DNA of 64,000 nucleotides, taken from Dokdonella sp. (GTDB lineage Bacteria; Pseudomonadota; Gammaproteobacteria; Xanthomonadales; Rhodanobacteraceae). Under the pieces are notes generated by a model, which searched no databases, was not told where the DNA came from, and saw nothing but the letters and a program-made list of their open reading frames with translations. Both the position numbers and the translations under genes were made by a program. Location of the stretch: the NCBI GenBank assembly GCA_024707225.1, contig JANQAE010000003.1, forward strand, positions 496,001 through 560,000. Direction: 5' to 3'. This document shows positions 18,333 to 27,219 of the stretch, piece by piece (position 1 is the first letter of the stretch; the number at the start of each line of letters is the position of its first letter).

Positions 18333-18333
18333 T

Positions 18334-18352
18334 CGTCCGCACGGACGTCTTT
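18334..18352 (+). terminator. Weak terminator candidate after the lipid transporter operon
   Basis: CGTCC-GCAC-GGACG directly after the last operon gene, followed by TCTTT. The stem has only five to six base pairs, so this is a modest candidate supported mainly by position. Confidence 0.35.
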
Positions 18353-18456
18353 GCGCCGGGCGTCCGAACGGCGACAATGGCGCCCGCTGACCTCCCCCTG
18401 CCCGACCTCGCGCGTGCGGCATCGCCGTTCGCCGTCGCCGGCCGCCCGCCATCGCC

Positions 18457-19908
18457 ATGACCGACGTCGAAACCGGCAAATCGCAGACCGCCCTGCAGAG
18501 CCACCTCGCGCGCGTGGAGGAGCTGCTGCGCCGGCACCGCGTGGTCGAGAGCCTGGCGCATCGCCAGGAGGGGCTGCATCACGACCTGGTCGAGAATCTC
18601 GTGCACCGGCAGAACCTGGCCGAGCTGCAGCGCGAGATCGACCAGCTGCATCCGGCCGACATCGCGCACATCCTCGAGTCGCTGCCGCAGGAGGACCGCC
18701 AGAGCATCTGGAATCTCGTCAAGTCCGACCGCGACGGCGAAATCCTGCTCGAGGTCTCCGATGCGGTCCGCGAGTCGCTGCTCGCGGAGATGGACACCCC
18801 GGAGATCCTCGCGGCTGCCGAGCAGCTCGACGCCGACGAGCTGGCCGATCTCGCCGAGGACCTGCCCGAGGACGTCCTCTACACGCTGATGCAGCGCCTG
18901 ACCGCCGACCAGCGCGCGCGCGTGCAGTCGGCGATGGCCTGGGAGGAGGACCAGGTCGGCGCGGTGATGGACTTCGACATGGTGACGATCCGCGAGGACG
19001 TCAGCCTGGAGGTCGTGCTGCGCTATCTGCGCCGGCTCAAGGACATTCCCGACCACACCGACAAGCTGTTCGTCGTCAACGGCGAGAACGTGCTGACCGG
19101 CGTGCTGCCGATCCGCTGGCTGCTCGTCAACGATCCGGCCAAGGACGTCGCCGAGGTCATGGCGGCCGATGCCAACACGTTCCATCCCGAAGACGACGTC
19201 ACCGAGACCGCACAGGCGTTCGAGCGCTACGACCTGGTCACCGCGCCGGTCGTCGACGGCGAGGGCAAGCTGATCGGCCGCCTGACGATCGACGCGATGG
19301 TCGACGTGATCCGCGAGGCCGGCGAGGCCGAGGCGCTCAGCCGCGCCGGCCTGCGCGAAAACGAGGACATCTTCGCCTCGGTCTGGCGTTCGGTGCGCAA
19401 CCGCTGGCTGTGGCTGGCGGTCAACCTGGTGACCGCGTTCGTCGCCTCGCGCGTGATCGGCCTGTTCGAGGGCTCGATCGAGAAGCTCGTCGCGCTGGCC
19501 GCGCTGATGCCGATCGTCGCCGGCATCGGCGGCAACTCCGGCAACCAGACGATCACGATGATCGTGCGCGCGCTCGCGCTCGACCAGATCACGCCGGCCA
19601 GCGCCAAGCGGCTGCTGCGCAAGGAGCTCGGCGTCGCGCTCGTCAACGGGCTGGTCTGGGGCGGCGTGATCGGCCTCGTCGCCTGGCTGCTCTACGGCAA
19701 CCTGGCACTCGGCCTGGTCATGACGCTGGCGATGACGCTGAACCTGCTGCTGGCGGCGTTCATGGGCGTGCTGATCCCGATGACGCTGTTGCGCTTCGAC
19801 CGTGATCCGGCGATGGGATCGAGCGTCATGATCACCGCGCTGACCGACTCGGGCGGTTTCTTCATCTTTCTCGGACTCGCGACGCTGTTCCTGATCAGGC
19901 AGGGCTGA
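18457..19908 (+). CDS. mgtE: MgtE magnesium transporter
   Basis: A 483-residue Mg2+ channel/transporter. It has the acidic N-domain of helical repeats (LHPADIAHILESLP, LDADELADLAEDLPEDV), two CBS domains (about residues 145-270, starting VGAVMDFDMVTI and KDVAEVMAADANTF), a connecting helix, and five membrane helices with the pore signature PIVAGIGGNSGNQTITMIVR. High Mg2+ bound between N and CBS domains closes the pore in Thermus MgtE; the needed acidic residues appear present. A second, shorter MgtE relative lies at 62614. The 3' end, including the stop codon, is part of a 14-base tandem repeat. Confidence 0.93.
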   Translation: MTDVETGKSQTALQSHLARVEELLRRHRVVESLAHRQEGLHHDLVENLVHRQNLAELQREIDQLHPADIAHILESLPQEDRQSIWNLVKSDRDGEILLEVSDAVRESLLAEMDTPEILAAAEQLDADELADLAEDLPEDVLYTLMQRLTADQRARVQSAMAWEEDQVGAVMDFDMVTIREDVSLEVVLRYLRRLKDIPDHTDKLFVVNGENVLTGVLPIRWLLVNDPAKDVAEVMAADANTFHPEDDVTETAQAFERYDLVTAPVVDGEGKLIGRLTIDAMVDVIREAGEAEALSRAGLRENEDIFASVWRSVRNRWLWLAVNLVTAFVASRVIGLFEGSIEKLVALAALMPIVAGIGGNSGNQTITMIVRALALDQITPASAKRLLRKELGVALVNGLVWGGVIGLVAWLLYGNLALGLVMTLAMTLNLLLAAFMGVLIPMTLLRFDRDPAMGSSVMITALTDSGGFFIFLGLATLFLIRQG

Positions 19909-19948
19909 TCACGTAGGGCCGATCACACAAGCCCGATCACGCAAGGCC
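19893..19948 (+). repeat. 14-base tandem repeat spanning the mgtE stop codon
   Basis: Four successive 14-base units, GATCAGGCAGGGCT, GATCACGTAGGGCC, GATCACACAAGCCC and GATCACGCAAGGCC, run from 19893 to 19948, with GATCGC starting a fifth. The first unit encodes the end of MgtE (IRQG) and the TGA overlaps its junction with the second unit. Confidence 0.85.
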
Positions 19949-20023
19949 GATCGCAGCGGGTACGCCGGACCGGGAAGAACAGCCGCCCGGCGCGCCTGGC
20001 CGGCTCGTCCCGTTCCGCGCGAT

Positions 20024-20044
20024 CGACCGGCGATGCGCCGGTCG
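20024..20044. terminator. Hairpin between convergent genes
   Basis: CGACCGGCG-ATG-CGCCGGTCG, a 9-bp perfect stem, lies in the gap between mgtE and the convergent PerM-like gene, 11 bases from the latter's stop codon. There is no T run, so its role as terminator is inferred from position. Confidence 0.4.
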
Positions 20045-20054
20045 TGCGGACGCT

Positions 20055-21203
20055 TCAGCGCGAGCGCGCCGGATCGTCGGCCGGCGGCGCTTCGACCACC
20101 ACGACGGCGGCCGGCACCGCGTCGAGGCCGGCCTCCTCTTCCTCGTCGCGGCCGACGAACATGCCCCACACCGCCATGAACAGCGCGGCGATCATCGGGC
20201 CGATCACGAAGCCGTTGATGCCCATCAGCGCCATGCCGCCGATCGTCGAGATCAGCACCACGTAATCGGGCATGCGCGTGTCCTTGCCGACCAGGATCGG
20301 CCGCAGCACGTTGTCGACCATGCCGATCACGATGATGCCGTAGGCGGCCAGGCCGATGCCCTTGGGCCAGTCGCCGGTGGCCAGGAAATAGATCGCGACC
20401 GGCGCCCAGACCAGACCGGCGCCGATCGCCGGCAGCAGCGACAGGAACGCCATCAGCACCGCCCACAGCAGCGCGCCCTGGATGCCGAGGAACCAGAACG
20501 CCAGGCCGCCGAGCGTGCCCTGGACGATCGCGACGACGACGTTGCCCTTGACCGTGGCGCGCGTCACCGTCGCCATGCGCGCGATCAGCTGGCGCTTGTG
20601 CACGGGCTCCAGCGGGATCGCCTCGACCACGCGCGCGATCAGCAGGCGTCCGTCGCGCAGCAGGAAGAACAGCAGGTACAGCATGATGCCGAAGCCGACG
20701 ATGAACTGGAACGTGTTCTGGCCGATGTTGATCGCCTGCGTCGCGACGAAGCGGCTGCCCTGGGCGGCGCCGGAGCCGAGCTTGTCCTGCAGCGAGGCGA
20801 CGTCGCCGAGGCCGATGCGTTCGAGCGGCTGCATCAGCCATGCCGGCAAGGCCGAGAAGATGCGCTGCAGATAGGTGCCGAAGTTGAGCTCGCCCGACTG
20901 CACGCGCTGGTAGACCAGCGTGGTCTCCTGGATCAGCGAGGCGGTGATCGCCATCAGCGGCAGGATCGCGATCAGCAGGCACAGCGACAACGTCAGCAGC
21001 GCGGCCAGATTGGGGCGACCCGGCAGCCGCCGCAGCAGCCAGCGATGCAGCGGCGCGAACAGCACGGCCAGCACCACGGCCCAGAACACCGCGCCGAAGA
21101 ACGGCAGCAGGATCACCCCGAACGCGATCGTCACCGCGCACAGCAGCAGCAGGAATACCGCGCGCTGCAGGAACGGCGTGTTCATCGTCTTCATCGCAGC
21201 CAT
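20055..21203 (-). CDS. AI-2E/PerM-family transporter
   Basis: A 382-residue membrane protein with a hydrophobic N-terminal pair of helices, a soluble middle part (SLIQETTLVYQRVQSGELNF) and five further helices. Family marks are FGIMLYLLFFLLRDGR, SLLPAIGAGLVWAPVAIYFLATGDW, DNVLRPILVGKDTRMPDYVVLISTIGG and GFVIGPMIAALF. Members include TqsA and sodium/proton antiporters as well as uncharacterised PerM, so the substrate is open. A charged tail (GRDEEEEAG...) follows the last helix. ATG 21203 is used; in-frame ATGs at 21194 and 21185 are equally possible. It is convergent with mgtE. Confidence 0.87.
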   Translation of the reverse strand: MAAMKTMNTPFLQRAVFLLLLCAVTIAFGVILLPFFGAVFWAVVLAVLFAPLHRWLLRRLPGRPNLAALLTLSLCLLIAILPLMAITASLIQETTLVYQRVQSGELNFGTYLQRIFSALPAWLMQPLERIGLGDVASLQDKLGSGAAQGSRFVATQAINIGQNTFQFIVGFGIMLYLLFFLLRDGRLLIARVVEAIPLEPVHKRQLIARMATVTRATVKGNVVVAIVQGTLGGLAFWFLGIQGALLWAVLMAFLSLLPAIGAGLVWAPVAIYFLATGDWPKGIGLAAYGIIVIGMVDNVLRPILVGKDTRMPDYVVLISTIGGMALMGINGFVIGPMIAALFMAVWGMFVGRDEEEEAGLDAVPAAVVVVEAPPADDPARSR

Positions 21204-21370
21204 AGCGCTGGAACCGCGGGTCGCGGCGTCGCGCGACTATAGCAATACCGTGCGACGGCGGCCGCGCTCGCAAGGCGCCGAATGCAAAGATTCGATTCGG
21301 GCTCGCGGCGGTCCCGAATCGGGCGGCGGCCCGCACCGACGCCCCGTTGCGGCGCGGCCGCGCCCTGAAT

Positions 21371-23251
21371 TCAGGGCTCGAAGCCGTCGGCGAACACGGT
21401 CTCGTCGAGGCCGTCCAGGCGCAGCACGCGGATCGCATCCAGCCGCGAGCGCTCGCCCTGGCCGCCGCTGCGCGCCAGCGCGATCTCGATCTCGCCGCCG
21501 GCGGCCTGCGCGAAGAAGCCGTAGCGGATCGCGCTGCGCTGGCCGGCCAGCGCGAACACGCTGAACCGATCGAGCACCGGCACGCCCTGCAGGCGCACGT
21601 CCTGCACGCGGCAGCTCGCGCTGTCGCACGGGTTGTAGGTCTCGGCGAAATGCAGCTCGACGAAATACTCGCCCGGCGGCACCGGCAACCGGTAGCCCCA
21701 GGCCCCGTAGCTGATCCGGTAGTCGTGATGCAGCGGATCGTCGGCGCTGCCGAACAGCGCGCCGGGCCCCGACGCGGTCGACGACTCGGTATTGCCGTAG
21801 TGGAACGCATCGGCCTCGTAGCGGCTGCCGTCCGCGGCGTCGTAGGCGCCGCCGCCGGCATTGATCGCGACGGCGACCGGCGCCGCGGCACCGGCCGGCA
21901 GCACCAGCACCTGCTGCACGAACTGCCCCTGCGCGGCACCGTCGTCGGCGCCGACTCGGATCCGGTAGCGCCCGGCCGCGGGCGCCGCGATCCTCGCGCG
22001 GCGGCGGTCGGCCGGATCGACCTCGAGCACGGCGCCGGCCGGCGCCTGCTCGAGCGCCCAGTCCAGCGCGATCGTCGCCGGTGCCGGCAGGCCGTCGTCG
22101 AGCACGCGGGCGTACAGCTCGAGCGGCTGGCCGGCGTGCAGGACCGCCTCGGACAGCACGAACACGCGCGGCGCCGCATTGTCGACGGCGGGCGTCAGCA
22201 CGCGCAGGCTCGCCGAGGCCTCGGTCCAGCCGCCGAGCGTCGCATCGTCGCTGGCGCCGCGGGCCTGCATCCGCACGGTCTGCGTGCCGGTACCGAGCGC
22301 CAGCGCATCGACCGACCACGGCGAGATGCCCGCCGCGGTGCCGGACGCCGCACCGAGGAACCAGCGCACCGACTCGATCGCCGCGCCCGGCGAGCCGGCC
22401 GAGCCGGCGAGGTCCAGCGTCGCCGCGGACGTCGTCCAGACCGGACCGGGGGTCGGCTCGGACAGGCGTACGTACGGCTCGACCGCGAAGTTCGGCCGGC
22501 CGAGCCGCTGCGCGATCAGCCAGTCGAACAGGCGCACGCTGGCATAGGTGCGCGTCCAGATCGCGTGGCCGCCGGTCGCGAACTCGGTATAGAGCGGATC
22601 GCCCGCGGCGGCACGCAGCGCCGCGACGTGGTTGCGCGAATGGGCGACCGTCACCGTGCCGTCGTCGACCGCATGGAAGAACCAGGCCGGCGTCGTCGCC
22701 CAGGCCGCGTCGCCGGCCGTGTAGCCGGTGTGCGGACAGACCGGCACGATCGCCGCGAACAGGCCGTTGTAGCTGCCGATCAGATCGAGCGAGCCGCCGC
22801 CGCCCATCGAGATGCCGGTCAGATAGATGCGCCCGACGTCGTACGGAAACTCCGAGCGCACCTGCTCGAGCACGTCGATCAGCCGGTTCTTCTGGCCGCC
22901 CCACTGGCCGCCCTCGCCGAGACAGCATTGCGGCGCGACCATGATCATCGGCTGCTGCGCCTGTCGCGCCGGGTAGACCAGCTGCATCGCGCCGTTGGCG
23001 GCATTGCCGAGCTGGGACTGATTGTCGGTGCCGGTCTCGCCCGAGCCGTGCAGGAACAGCAGCAGCGGACATCCGGCATGGCCCTGGCAGGCCGGCGGCA
23101 CGTAGATCCGGAACGGCAGGCGATCGCCGGGCGGATCGTTGCGGCGCAGGAAATCCTCGGCGCAGATCCGGTCCGGCGGACAGCCGGCCGAAGCCGCCAG
23201 GCTCGTCGTCGACAGCATCAGGCCGAGCAGCAGCGAGCGGACGCGGATCAT
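21371..23251 (-). CDS. Secreted esterase/hydrolase with C-terminal malectin-like domain
   Basis: About 626 residues. Signal peptide (MIRVRSLLLGLMLSTTSLA, cleavage near ASA), an alpha/beta-hydrolase domain of the PHB-depolymerase/feruloyl-esterase kind with LLFLHGSGETG, nucleophile motif GISMGGGGS, a candidate Asp in HAVDDGTVTV and His in GGHAIWTRTY. Then come one or two Ig-like segments and a malectin-type carbohydrate-binding domain (INAGGGAYDAADGSRYEAD, YFVELHFAE). It ends DETVFADGFEP, a short tail I recall on many exported proteins of Rhodanobacteraceae. Likely degrades an ester-linked polysaccharide or polyester outside the cell. GTG at 23266 is an alternative start; ATG 23251 better fits the signal peptide. 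Confidence 0.82.
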   Translation of the reverse strand: MIRVRSLLLGLMLSTTSLAASAGCPPDRICAEDFLRRNDPPGDRLPFRIYVPPACQGHAGCPLLLFLHGSGETGTDNQSQLGNAANGAMQLVYPARQAQQPMIMVAPQCCLGEGGQWGGQKNRLIDVLEQVRSEFPYDVGRIYLTGISMGGGGSLDLIGSYNGLFAAIVPVCPHTGYTAGDAAWATTPAWFFHAVDDGTVTVAHSRNHVAALRAAAGDPLYTEFATGGHAIWTRTYASVRLFDWLIAQRLGRPNFAVEPYVRLSEPTPGPVWTTSAATLDLAGSAGSPGAAIESVRWFLGAASGTAAGISPWSVDALALGTGTQTVRMQARGASDDATLGGWTEASASLRVLTPAVDNAAPRVFVLSEAVLHAGQPLELYARVLDDGLPAPATIALDWALEQAPAGAVLEVDPADRRRARIAAPAAGRYRIRVGADDGAAQGQFVQQVLVLPAGAAAPVAVAINAGGGAYDAADGSRYEADAFHYGNTESSTASGPGALFGSADDPLHHDYRISYGAWGYRLPVPPGEYFVELHFAETYNPCDSASCRVQDVRLQGVPVLDRFSVFALAGQRSAIRYGFFAQAAGGEIEIALARSGGQGERSRLDAIRVLRLDGLDETVFADGFEP

Positions 23252-23462
23252 GGCGGCGATCTTCACGGTCGGAACCTACACGCTAGCGCAGCGCGCCGCA
23301 CGTACCGTGACGGCGCGCGCGATTCGGGCGGCCGAGCCGGCGGTGCGGGACGGACGGTCGAGGACGGTCCTGGATCGACCTCCGGGACCAAATGCACCAC
23401 GCGCGGGTCCGGCGGCGCCAGGCCGCTTGTGCCGTCCTGCCCCCTCGTCTAGCTTGCACGCC

Positions 23463-24563
23463 ATGCGCAATGCGACCGCCACCGCCGCGGCAGCCACGGT
23501 CGCCTGGCTCGTCTACGGCCTGATCTTCGCCGAGCAGCTCGTCAACATGGAGCGCGGCGGCGGCCTGCCCTGGCACGAGGCGATCGAACGCAGCCTGCTC
23601 GGCCTGGTCGCGTGCTGGATCCCGCTGACGATCGGACTCGTCGCGGTGGTGCGGCGCTTTCCGCTCGAGCGCGGCCGTCTGCGTGCCGGCATCACCGCGT
23701 CCGTGCTCGCGGTCGCCGCCGTGCTGAGCCTGCGTGCGGTCTACGTCTGGGCGCTGGATCCGGTGCTCGGCTACTGGTACGACACCACACCGCCGTTCGC
23801 CGAGGTGCTGTTCCACAGCGTGCGCTTCAACTTCATGCTGACCTGGCTGATCGTCGGCGTCGCCCACGCCTGGGTCTACGCCGGCAACGTGCGCGCCGGC
23901 CGCCTGCGCATCGCGCGGCTCGAGGCCGGTCTCGCGCAGGCCCGGCTCGACGCGCTGGCGGCCCAGCTCAATCCGCACTTCCTGTTCAATGCGCTGAACG
24001 CGATCGCCGAGCTGATCCATCACGATCCGGACGCCGCCGACGGCATGCTGGTCGCGCTGTCGGCGCTGCTGCGGCGCAGCCTCGCGCAGACGCCGGGCGA
24101 GGCGGTCCGCGTCGAGGAGGAGCTGGCACTGCTGCGTCAGTACCTCGTGATCGAACAGCTGCGTTTCGGCGACCGGCTGAGCGTGCGGATCGCCGTCGAT
24201 CCGGACTGCCGCGATGCGCGCGTGCCGCCGCTGATGCTGCAGCCGCTGGCCGAGAACGCGATCGTGCACGGCATCGGCCGGCGCCGCGGCGCCGGTACGC
24301 TGCACGTCGAGGTCCGTCGTGCCGGCGGACGCCTGCACGTGGAGGTCCGCGACGAGGGCGCCGTCGCGGCCGCGGCACCGGCCGCGAGCGGCCACGGCAT
24401 CGGACTGGACAACCTGCGCGGCCGGCTGCGCGTCCACTACGGCGAGGACTGGGCGCTCGAGCTGCAGACCGGCCCGACCGACTCGAGCGTGCGGATCGAC
24501 CTGCCGCTGCGCATCGCGCGCGGATCGGAGGCGGCCGCGGCCGCCGTCGCGCTGCCGGCATGA
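23463..24563 (+). CDS. LytS/AlgZ-type sensor histidine kinase
   Basis: A 366-residue membrane kinase with four predicted N-terminal helices, no clear periplasmic sensor domain, a short helical linker, then the His_kinase motif QLNPHFLFNALNAIAELI (phospho-acceptor His172), and a HATPase domain with PPLMLQPLAENAIVHGI (N box) and GHGIGLDNLRGRL (G box). This class signals through LytTR response regulators, and its stop overlaps the ATG of just such a gene. The pair resembles AlgZ-AlgR or YpdA-YpdB; the stimulus is unknown. Confidence 0.9.
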   Translation: MRNATATAAAATVAWLVYGLIFAEQLVNMERGGGLPWHEAIERSLLGLVACWIPLTIGLVAVVRRFPLERGRLRAGITASVLAVAAVLSLRAVYVWALDPVLGYWYDTTPPFAEVLFHSVRFNFMLTWLIVGVAHAWVYAGNVRAGRLRIARLEAGLAQARLDALAAQLNPHFLFNALNAIAELIHHDPDAADGMLVALSALLRRSLAQTPGEAVRVEEELALLRQYLVIEQLRFGDRLSVRIAVDPDCRDARVPPLMLQPLAENAIVHGIGRRRGAGTLHVEVRRAGGRLHVEVRDEGAVAAAAPAASGHGIGLDNLRGRLRVHYGEDWALELQTGPTDSSVRIDLPLRIARGSEAAAAAVALPA

Positions 24564-25294
24564 CGCCGATGCGCATCGCGATCGTCGACGACGAGCCGCT
24601 GGGACGCCTGCGCCTGCGCCGGCTGCTGGCCGCGCAACCGGGAATCGCGTCCGTGAACGATTACGACAGCGGCGAGGCCCTGCTGACGGCCTGGCGCGAC
24701 ATGCCGGCCGACGTCGTCTTCGTCGACGTGCAGATGCCGGATCTGGACGGCTTCGCGGCGATCGAGCAGCTGCCGCCGCCGCGTCCACCGGTCGTCTTCG
24801 TGACCGCCCATGCCGAGCACGCCGCGCAGGCGTTCGAGATCGCCGCGACCGATTATCTGGTCAAGCCGGTCTCGGCCGAACGGCTGGCCGACTCGCTGCG
24901 GCGGATTCGCGAACGCATCGCGCCGGCGCCCGGGCGCGCCGCGTATCCGCCGCGCGTGGCGCTGCCGATCGGGCGTCGCATCCAGCTCGTCGACGTCGAC
25001 GCGATCGACTGCGTGCTGGCTCAGGCCAACTACGTCGAGATCCGCGTCGGCGCGCGCTGCTTCGTGCTGCGCAAGCCGCTGACCGTGCTGCAGCAGGAGC
25101 TCGATCCGGCACGCTTCGCGCGCGTGCACCGCTCGGTGCTGGTGCGCATCGCCGCGGTCACCGGCGTCGAGCCGCTGGCGTCGGGCCGGTTCCGGCTGCA
25201 GCTCGCCGGCGGCCAGGTGCTGACGACGGGCCGCAGCTATCGCGAGCAGGTTCGCCGCGACTTCGGACTGGCGCCGGCCGCGGCCGCCGATTGA
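24560..25294 (+). CDS. LytTR-family response regulator
   Basis: A 244-residue regulator: receiver domain with the acid pair DD (10-11), phospho-acceptor Asp56 in VVFVDVQMPDLDG, Thr in FVTAHAE and Lys102 in YLVKPVS, then a Pro/Arg linker and a LytTR DNA-binding domain (VDAIDCVLAQANYVEIRV, FARVHRSVLVR, ASGRFRLQLAGG). It pairs with the overlapping LytS-type kinase gene (ATGA overlap). LytTR proteins bind imperfect direct repeats; no such site was identified here. Confidence 0.92.
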   Translation: MTPMRIAIVDDEPLGRLRLRRLLAAQPGIASVNDYDSGEALLTAWRDMPADVVFVDVQMPDLDGFAAIEQLPPPRPPVVFVTAHAEHAAQAFEIAATDYLVKPVSAERLADSLRRIRERIAPAPGRAAYPPRVALPIGRRIQLVDVDAIDCVLAQANYVEIRVGARCFVLRKPLTVLQQELDPARFARVHRSVLVRIAAVTGVEPLASGRFRLQLAGGQVLTTGRSYREQVRRDFGLAPAAAAD

Positions 25295-25429
25295 GCGGCC
25301 CGCGCGGCCGCCGGTGACCGCGGCGTGCCGTTCGTCCACAGCGGCGCGGCACCGGTCCCGCCGCGATTGATTCGCCGAGCCGGCGACGGTCTCCTCGGCC
25401 TCCCGTCCGCCGCAAGAGCCTCCCGAGAC

Positions 25430-26263
25430 ATGCGATTGACCGCCATCGCCTGCCTGTCGATCGCCGTATCGGCGACGAACGCCTTCGCCGGTCCGTGCGA
25501 GACGAACTTCAGCAAGAAGGGCACGCCGTTCACCGGCACGGTCTATCGCTCCTCGATCGCGCTGGCCGATCTGACGGTCGCCAGCGCGATCGAGCAGCTC
25601 GGCGCGATCGCCGCGTCGGACAAGCTGGCCGTGCTCTCGTCCGATCCGGAGGGCGGCAGTCTGCTGGTCGAGCAGCCCGAGACCGCGAGGAACAAGCCGA
25701 TCCCGATGATCCTCGGCGCGACCACGGAGGGCGGCGTGACCCATCTGACGATGGAGGTCAAGCTCTCGGCCGGCGCGTTCGCGAAGGCCGACGACGTGCG
25801 CCGCGAGATCTGCACGATGCTCGGCAAGGTGCAGCCCGGCGCGGCCGGCGCGGCGGCGGCACGCCGCCTGGCCGCCGACACGGCCGACGCCGCGCCCGAG
25901 CGCCTCGACGCGTTCATCTTCTCGCAGCAGATCGCCCGCCAGGCCGGCGAGAACCAGTCCACGATCAACGTCCGCTACAAGGGGCGGCGCTACACGCTGA
26001 CCGGGCGCGCGGACTTCATCATGGAGGACGGCGAGGGTTACAACGTCGGCTTCTCGATTCCGGAAATGAACGAGCGCGTGATCGCGACCGGGCCGTTGGG
26101 CGCCAAGTTCAAGGTCGGCGTGAGCTGCCTGATGGCCAAGAGCCAGACCGCCTATACGCTGTCGCTGCGCGAGGGCGACAGGATCGCCTTGACCGGCACG
26201 TTCGCGCGCTACGACCAGTTCCGCCACGTGGTCTGGCTCGACGGCTGCGTGCAGGCGCGCTGA
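25430..26263 (+). CDS. Secreted protein with probable C-terminal OB-like domain
   Basis: A 277-residue product with a signal peptide (MRLTAIACLSIAVSATNAFA, then GPCE). The first half (to about residue 150) is an unrecognised alpha/beta segment ending in an Ala-rich linker. The second half, with GENQSTINVRYKGRRYTLTG, GPLGAKFKVGVSCLM and LREGDRIALTGTF, has the strand pattern of the tRNA_anti-like OB fold seen in small periplasmic proteins. Two Cys near the end (SCLM, DGCV) may pair. Function unknown. The gene is convergent with the DoxX gene, 10 bases apart. Confidence 0.7.
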   Translation: MRLTAIACLSIAVSATNAFAGPCETNFSKKGTPFTGTVYRSSIALADLTVASAIEQLGAIAASDKLAVLSSDPEGGSLLVEQPETARNKPIPMILGATTEGGVTHLTMEVKLSAGAFAKADDVRREICTMLGKVQPGAAGAAAARRLAADTADAAPERLDAFIFSQQIARQAGENQSTINVRYKGRRYTLTGRADFIMEDGEGYNVGFSIPEMNERVIATGPLGAKFKVGVSCLMAKSQTAYTLSLREGDRIALTGTFARYDQFRHVVWLDGCVQAR

Positions 26264-26273
26264 CGCCGCAGCG

Positions 26274-26672
26274 TCATCGCGGCGGCGCCTCGGCGTCGGC
26301 CGCCGCGATCACCAGCAGGGCCGCCATCAGCGCCAGGCTGTACTCGACGCCGCCGGTCCCGTGCTCGCCGACGAACCAGCCCAGCCGCGCGTGGATCAGC
26401 ACGATGCCGATCGACGCGATCGCGAACAGGCCGCCGCACAGCCAGCGCACGCCGATGCCGATCGCGATCAGGAAGCCGGCGGCGATCTCATAGGCCGATA
26501 TCGCCAGCACCCAGACGGTACCGGCCGGAAAGCCCGCGGCCTCGAGGAATGCCGCGAACTGCGGCACGCTGCCGTTGACGAGCCGGACCACGGCGTGGGC
26601 CATGAACAGCAGGGCGATCGTCGCGCGCAGCACGACCAGGGCATGGGCCTGGCTCAGACAGGGATACCGCAT
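26274..26672 (-). CDS. DoxX-family membrane protein
   Basis: A 132-residue protein with four hydrophobic helices: ALVVLRATIALLFMAHAVVRL, then AFLEAAGFPAGTVWVLAISAYEIAAG, IAIGIGVRWLCGGLFAIASIGIVL and SLALMAALLVIAA. The size and the G/P pattern fit DoxX/DUF-type small membrane proteins linked to respiratory or sulfur metabolism in some bacteria. The ATG at 26672 is chosen over longer in-frame starts because it begins just before the first helix. No partner gene is visible. Confidence 0.75.
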   Translation of the reverse strand: MRYPCLSQAHALVVLRATIALLFMAHAVVRLVNGSVPQFAAFLEAAGFPAGTVWVLAISAYEIAAGFLIAIGIGVRWLCGGLFAIASIGIVLIHARLGWFVGEHGTGGVEYSLALMAALLVIAAADAEAPPR

Positions 26673-26841
26673 CGACGCTCCGGCAGGCAGGCATTGCCGC
26701 CGAGTCAACGCGCCGAGGATGCGCAGCGCAATCGAGGCCGGGACCGGCCGCACCGCAAAGGCCGCGAACGGCACCGGCGCCGCGACCGGCCGATCACGCC
26801 CGCACGGCGGCGCGATCGGCCGTGCGGCGGCGGATCGGCGC

Positions 26842-27192
26842 TCAGACGTGGCTGACGTCGTGCAGCTTCCAGTGGCGGCCGATCAGCAGGTCCAGGCGAT
26901 GGCGCAGGATCGCGTGCGGCAGACGCGTCACGACCTCGACGTCGCAGCGCATGTCCGACTGGTTCGCCGTGACCACGGCGTCCGGATCGCTGGCGCCGGT
27001 CTCCGGGTCGACCTCGTCCGGGTCGGGCTGCATCGCGCGCCAGCGCTGCCACAGCGTCGGCTCGCGCAGCGCGGCCTGCAGCGCAGCGGCGAACGCGTCG
27101 GGCGAAACGCCATGGAACGACAGCTGCTCGATTTCGCCGCGCGCGGCCGACAGATCGTCGACGGTCAGGAAGAACTTCTGGACTTGGGACAT
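26842..27192 (-). CDS. Small cytoplasmic protein of unknown function
   Basis: A 116-residue soluble protein (SQVQKFFLTVDDLSAARGEI...HWKLHDVSHV). ATG 27192 is used because GGAG lies upstream; a GTG at 27204 overlaps that site. Part of the sequence (FHGVSPDAFAAALQAALREP) looks helical, and a later segment is acidic (PDPDEVDPETGASDPDAVV). No domain recognised. It lies 27 bases downstream of the membrane protein gene and is probably cotranscribed with it. Confidence 0.6.
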   Translation of the reverse strand: MSQVQKFFLTVDDLSAARGEIEQLSFHGVSPDAFAAALQAALREPTLWQRWRAMQPDPDEVDPETGASDPDAVVTANQSDMRCDVEVVTRLPHAILRHRLDLLIGRHWKLHDVSHV

Positions 27193-27219
27193 CGGGGATT
27201 TCACTCCGTCATGGGGACT

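Noticed and set aside
18333-18456. Magnesium riboswitch ahead of mgtE
   Set aside because: Only 124 bases, with no recognisable M-box or ykkC-like conserved core; only a small hairpin is present.
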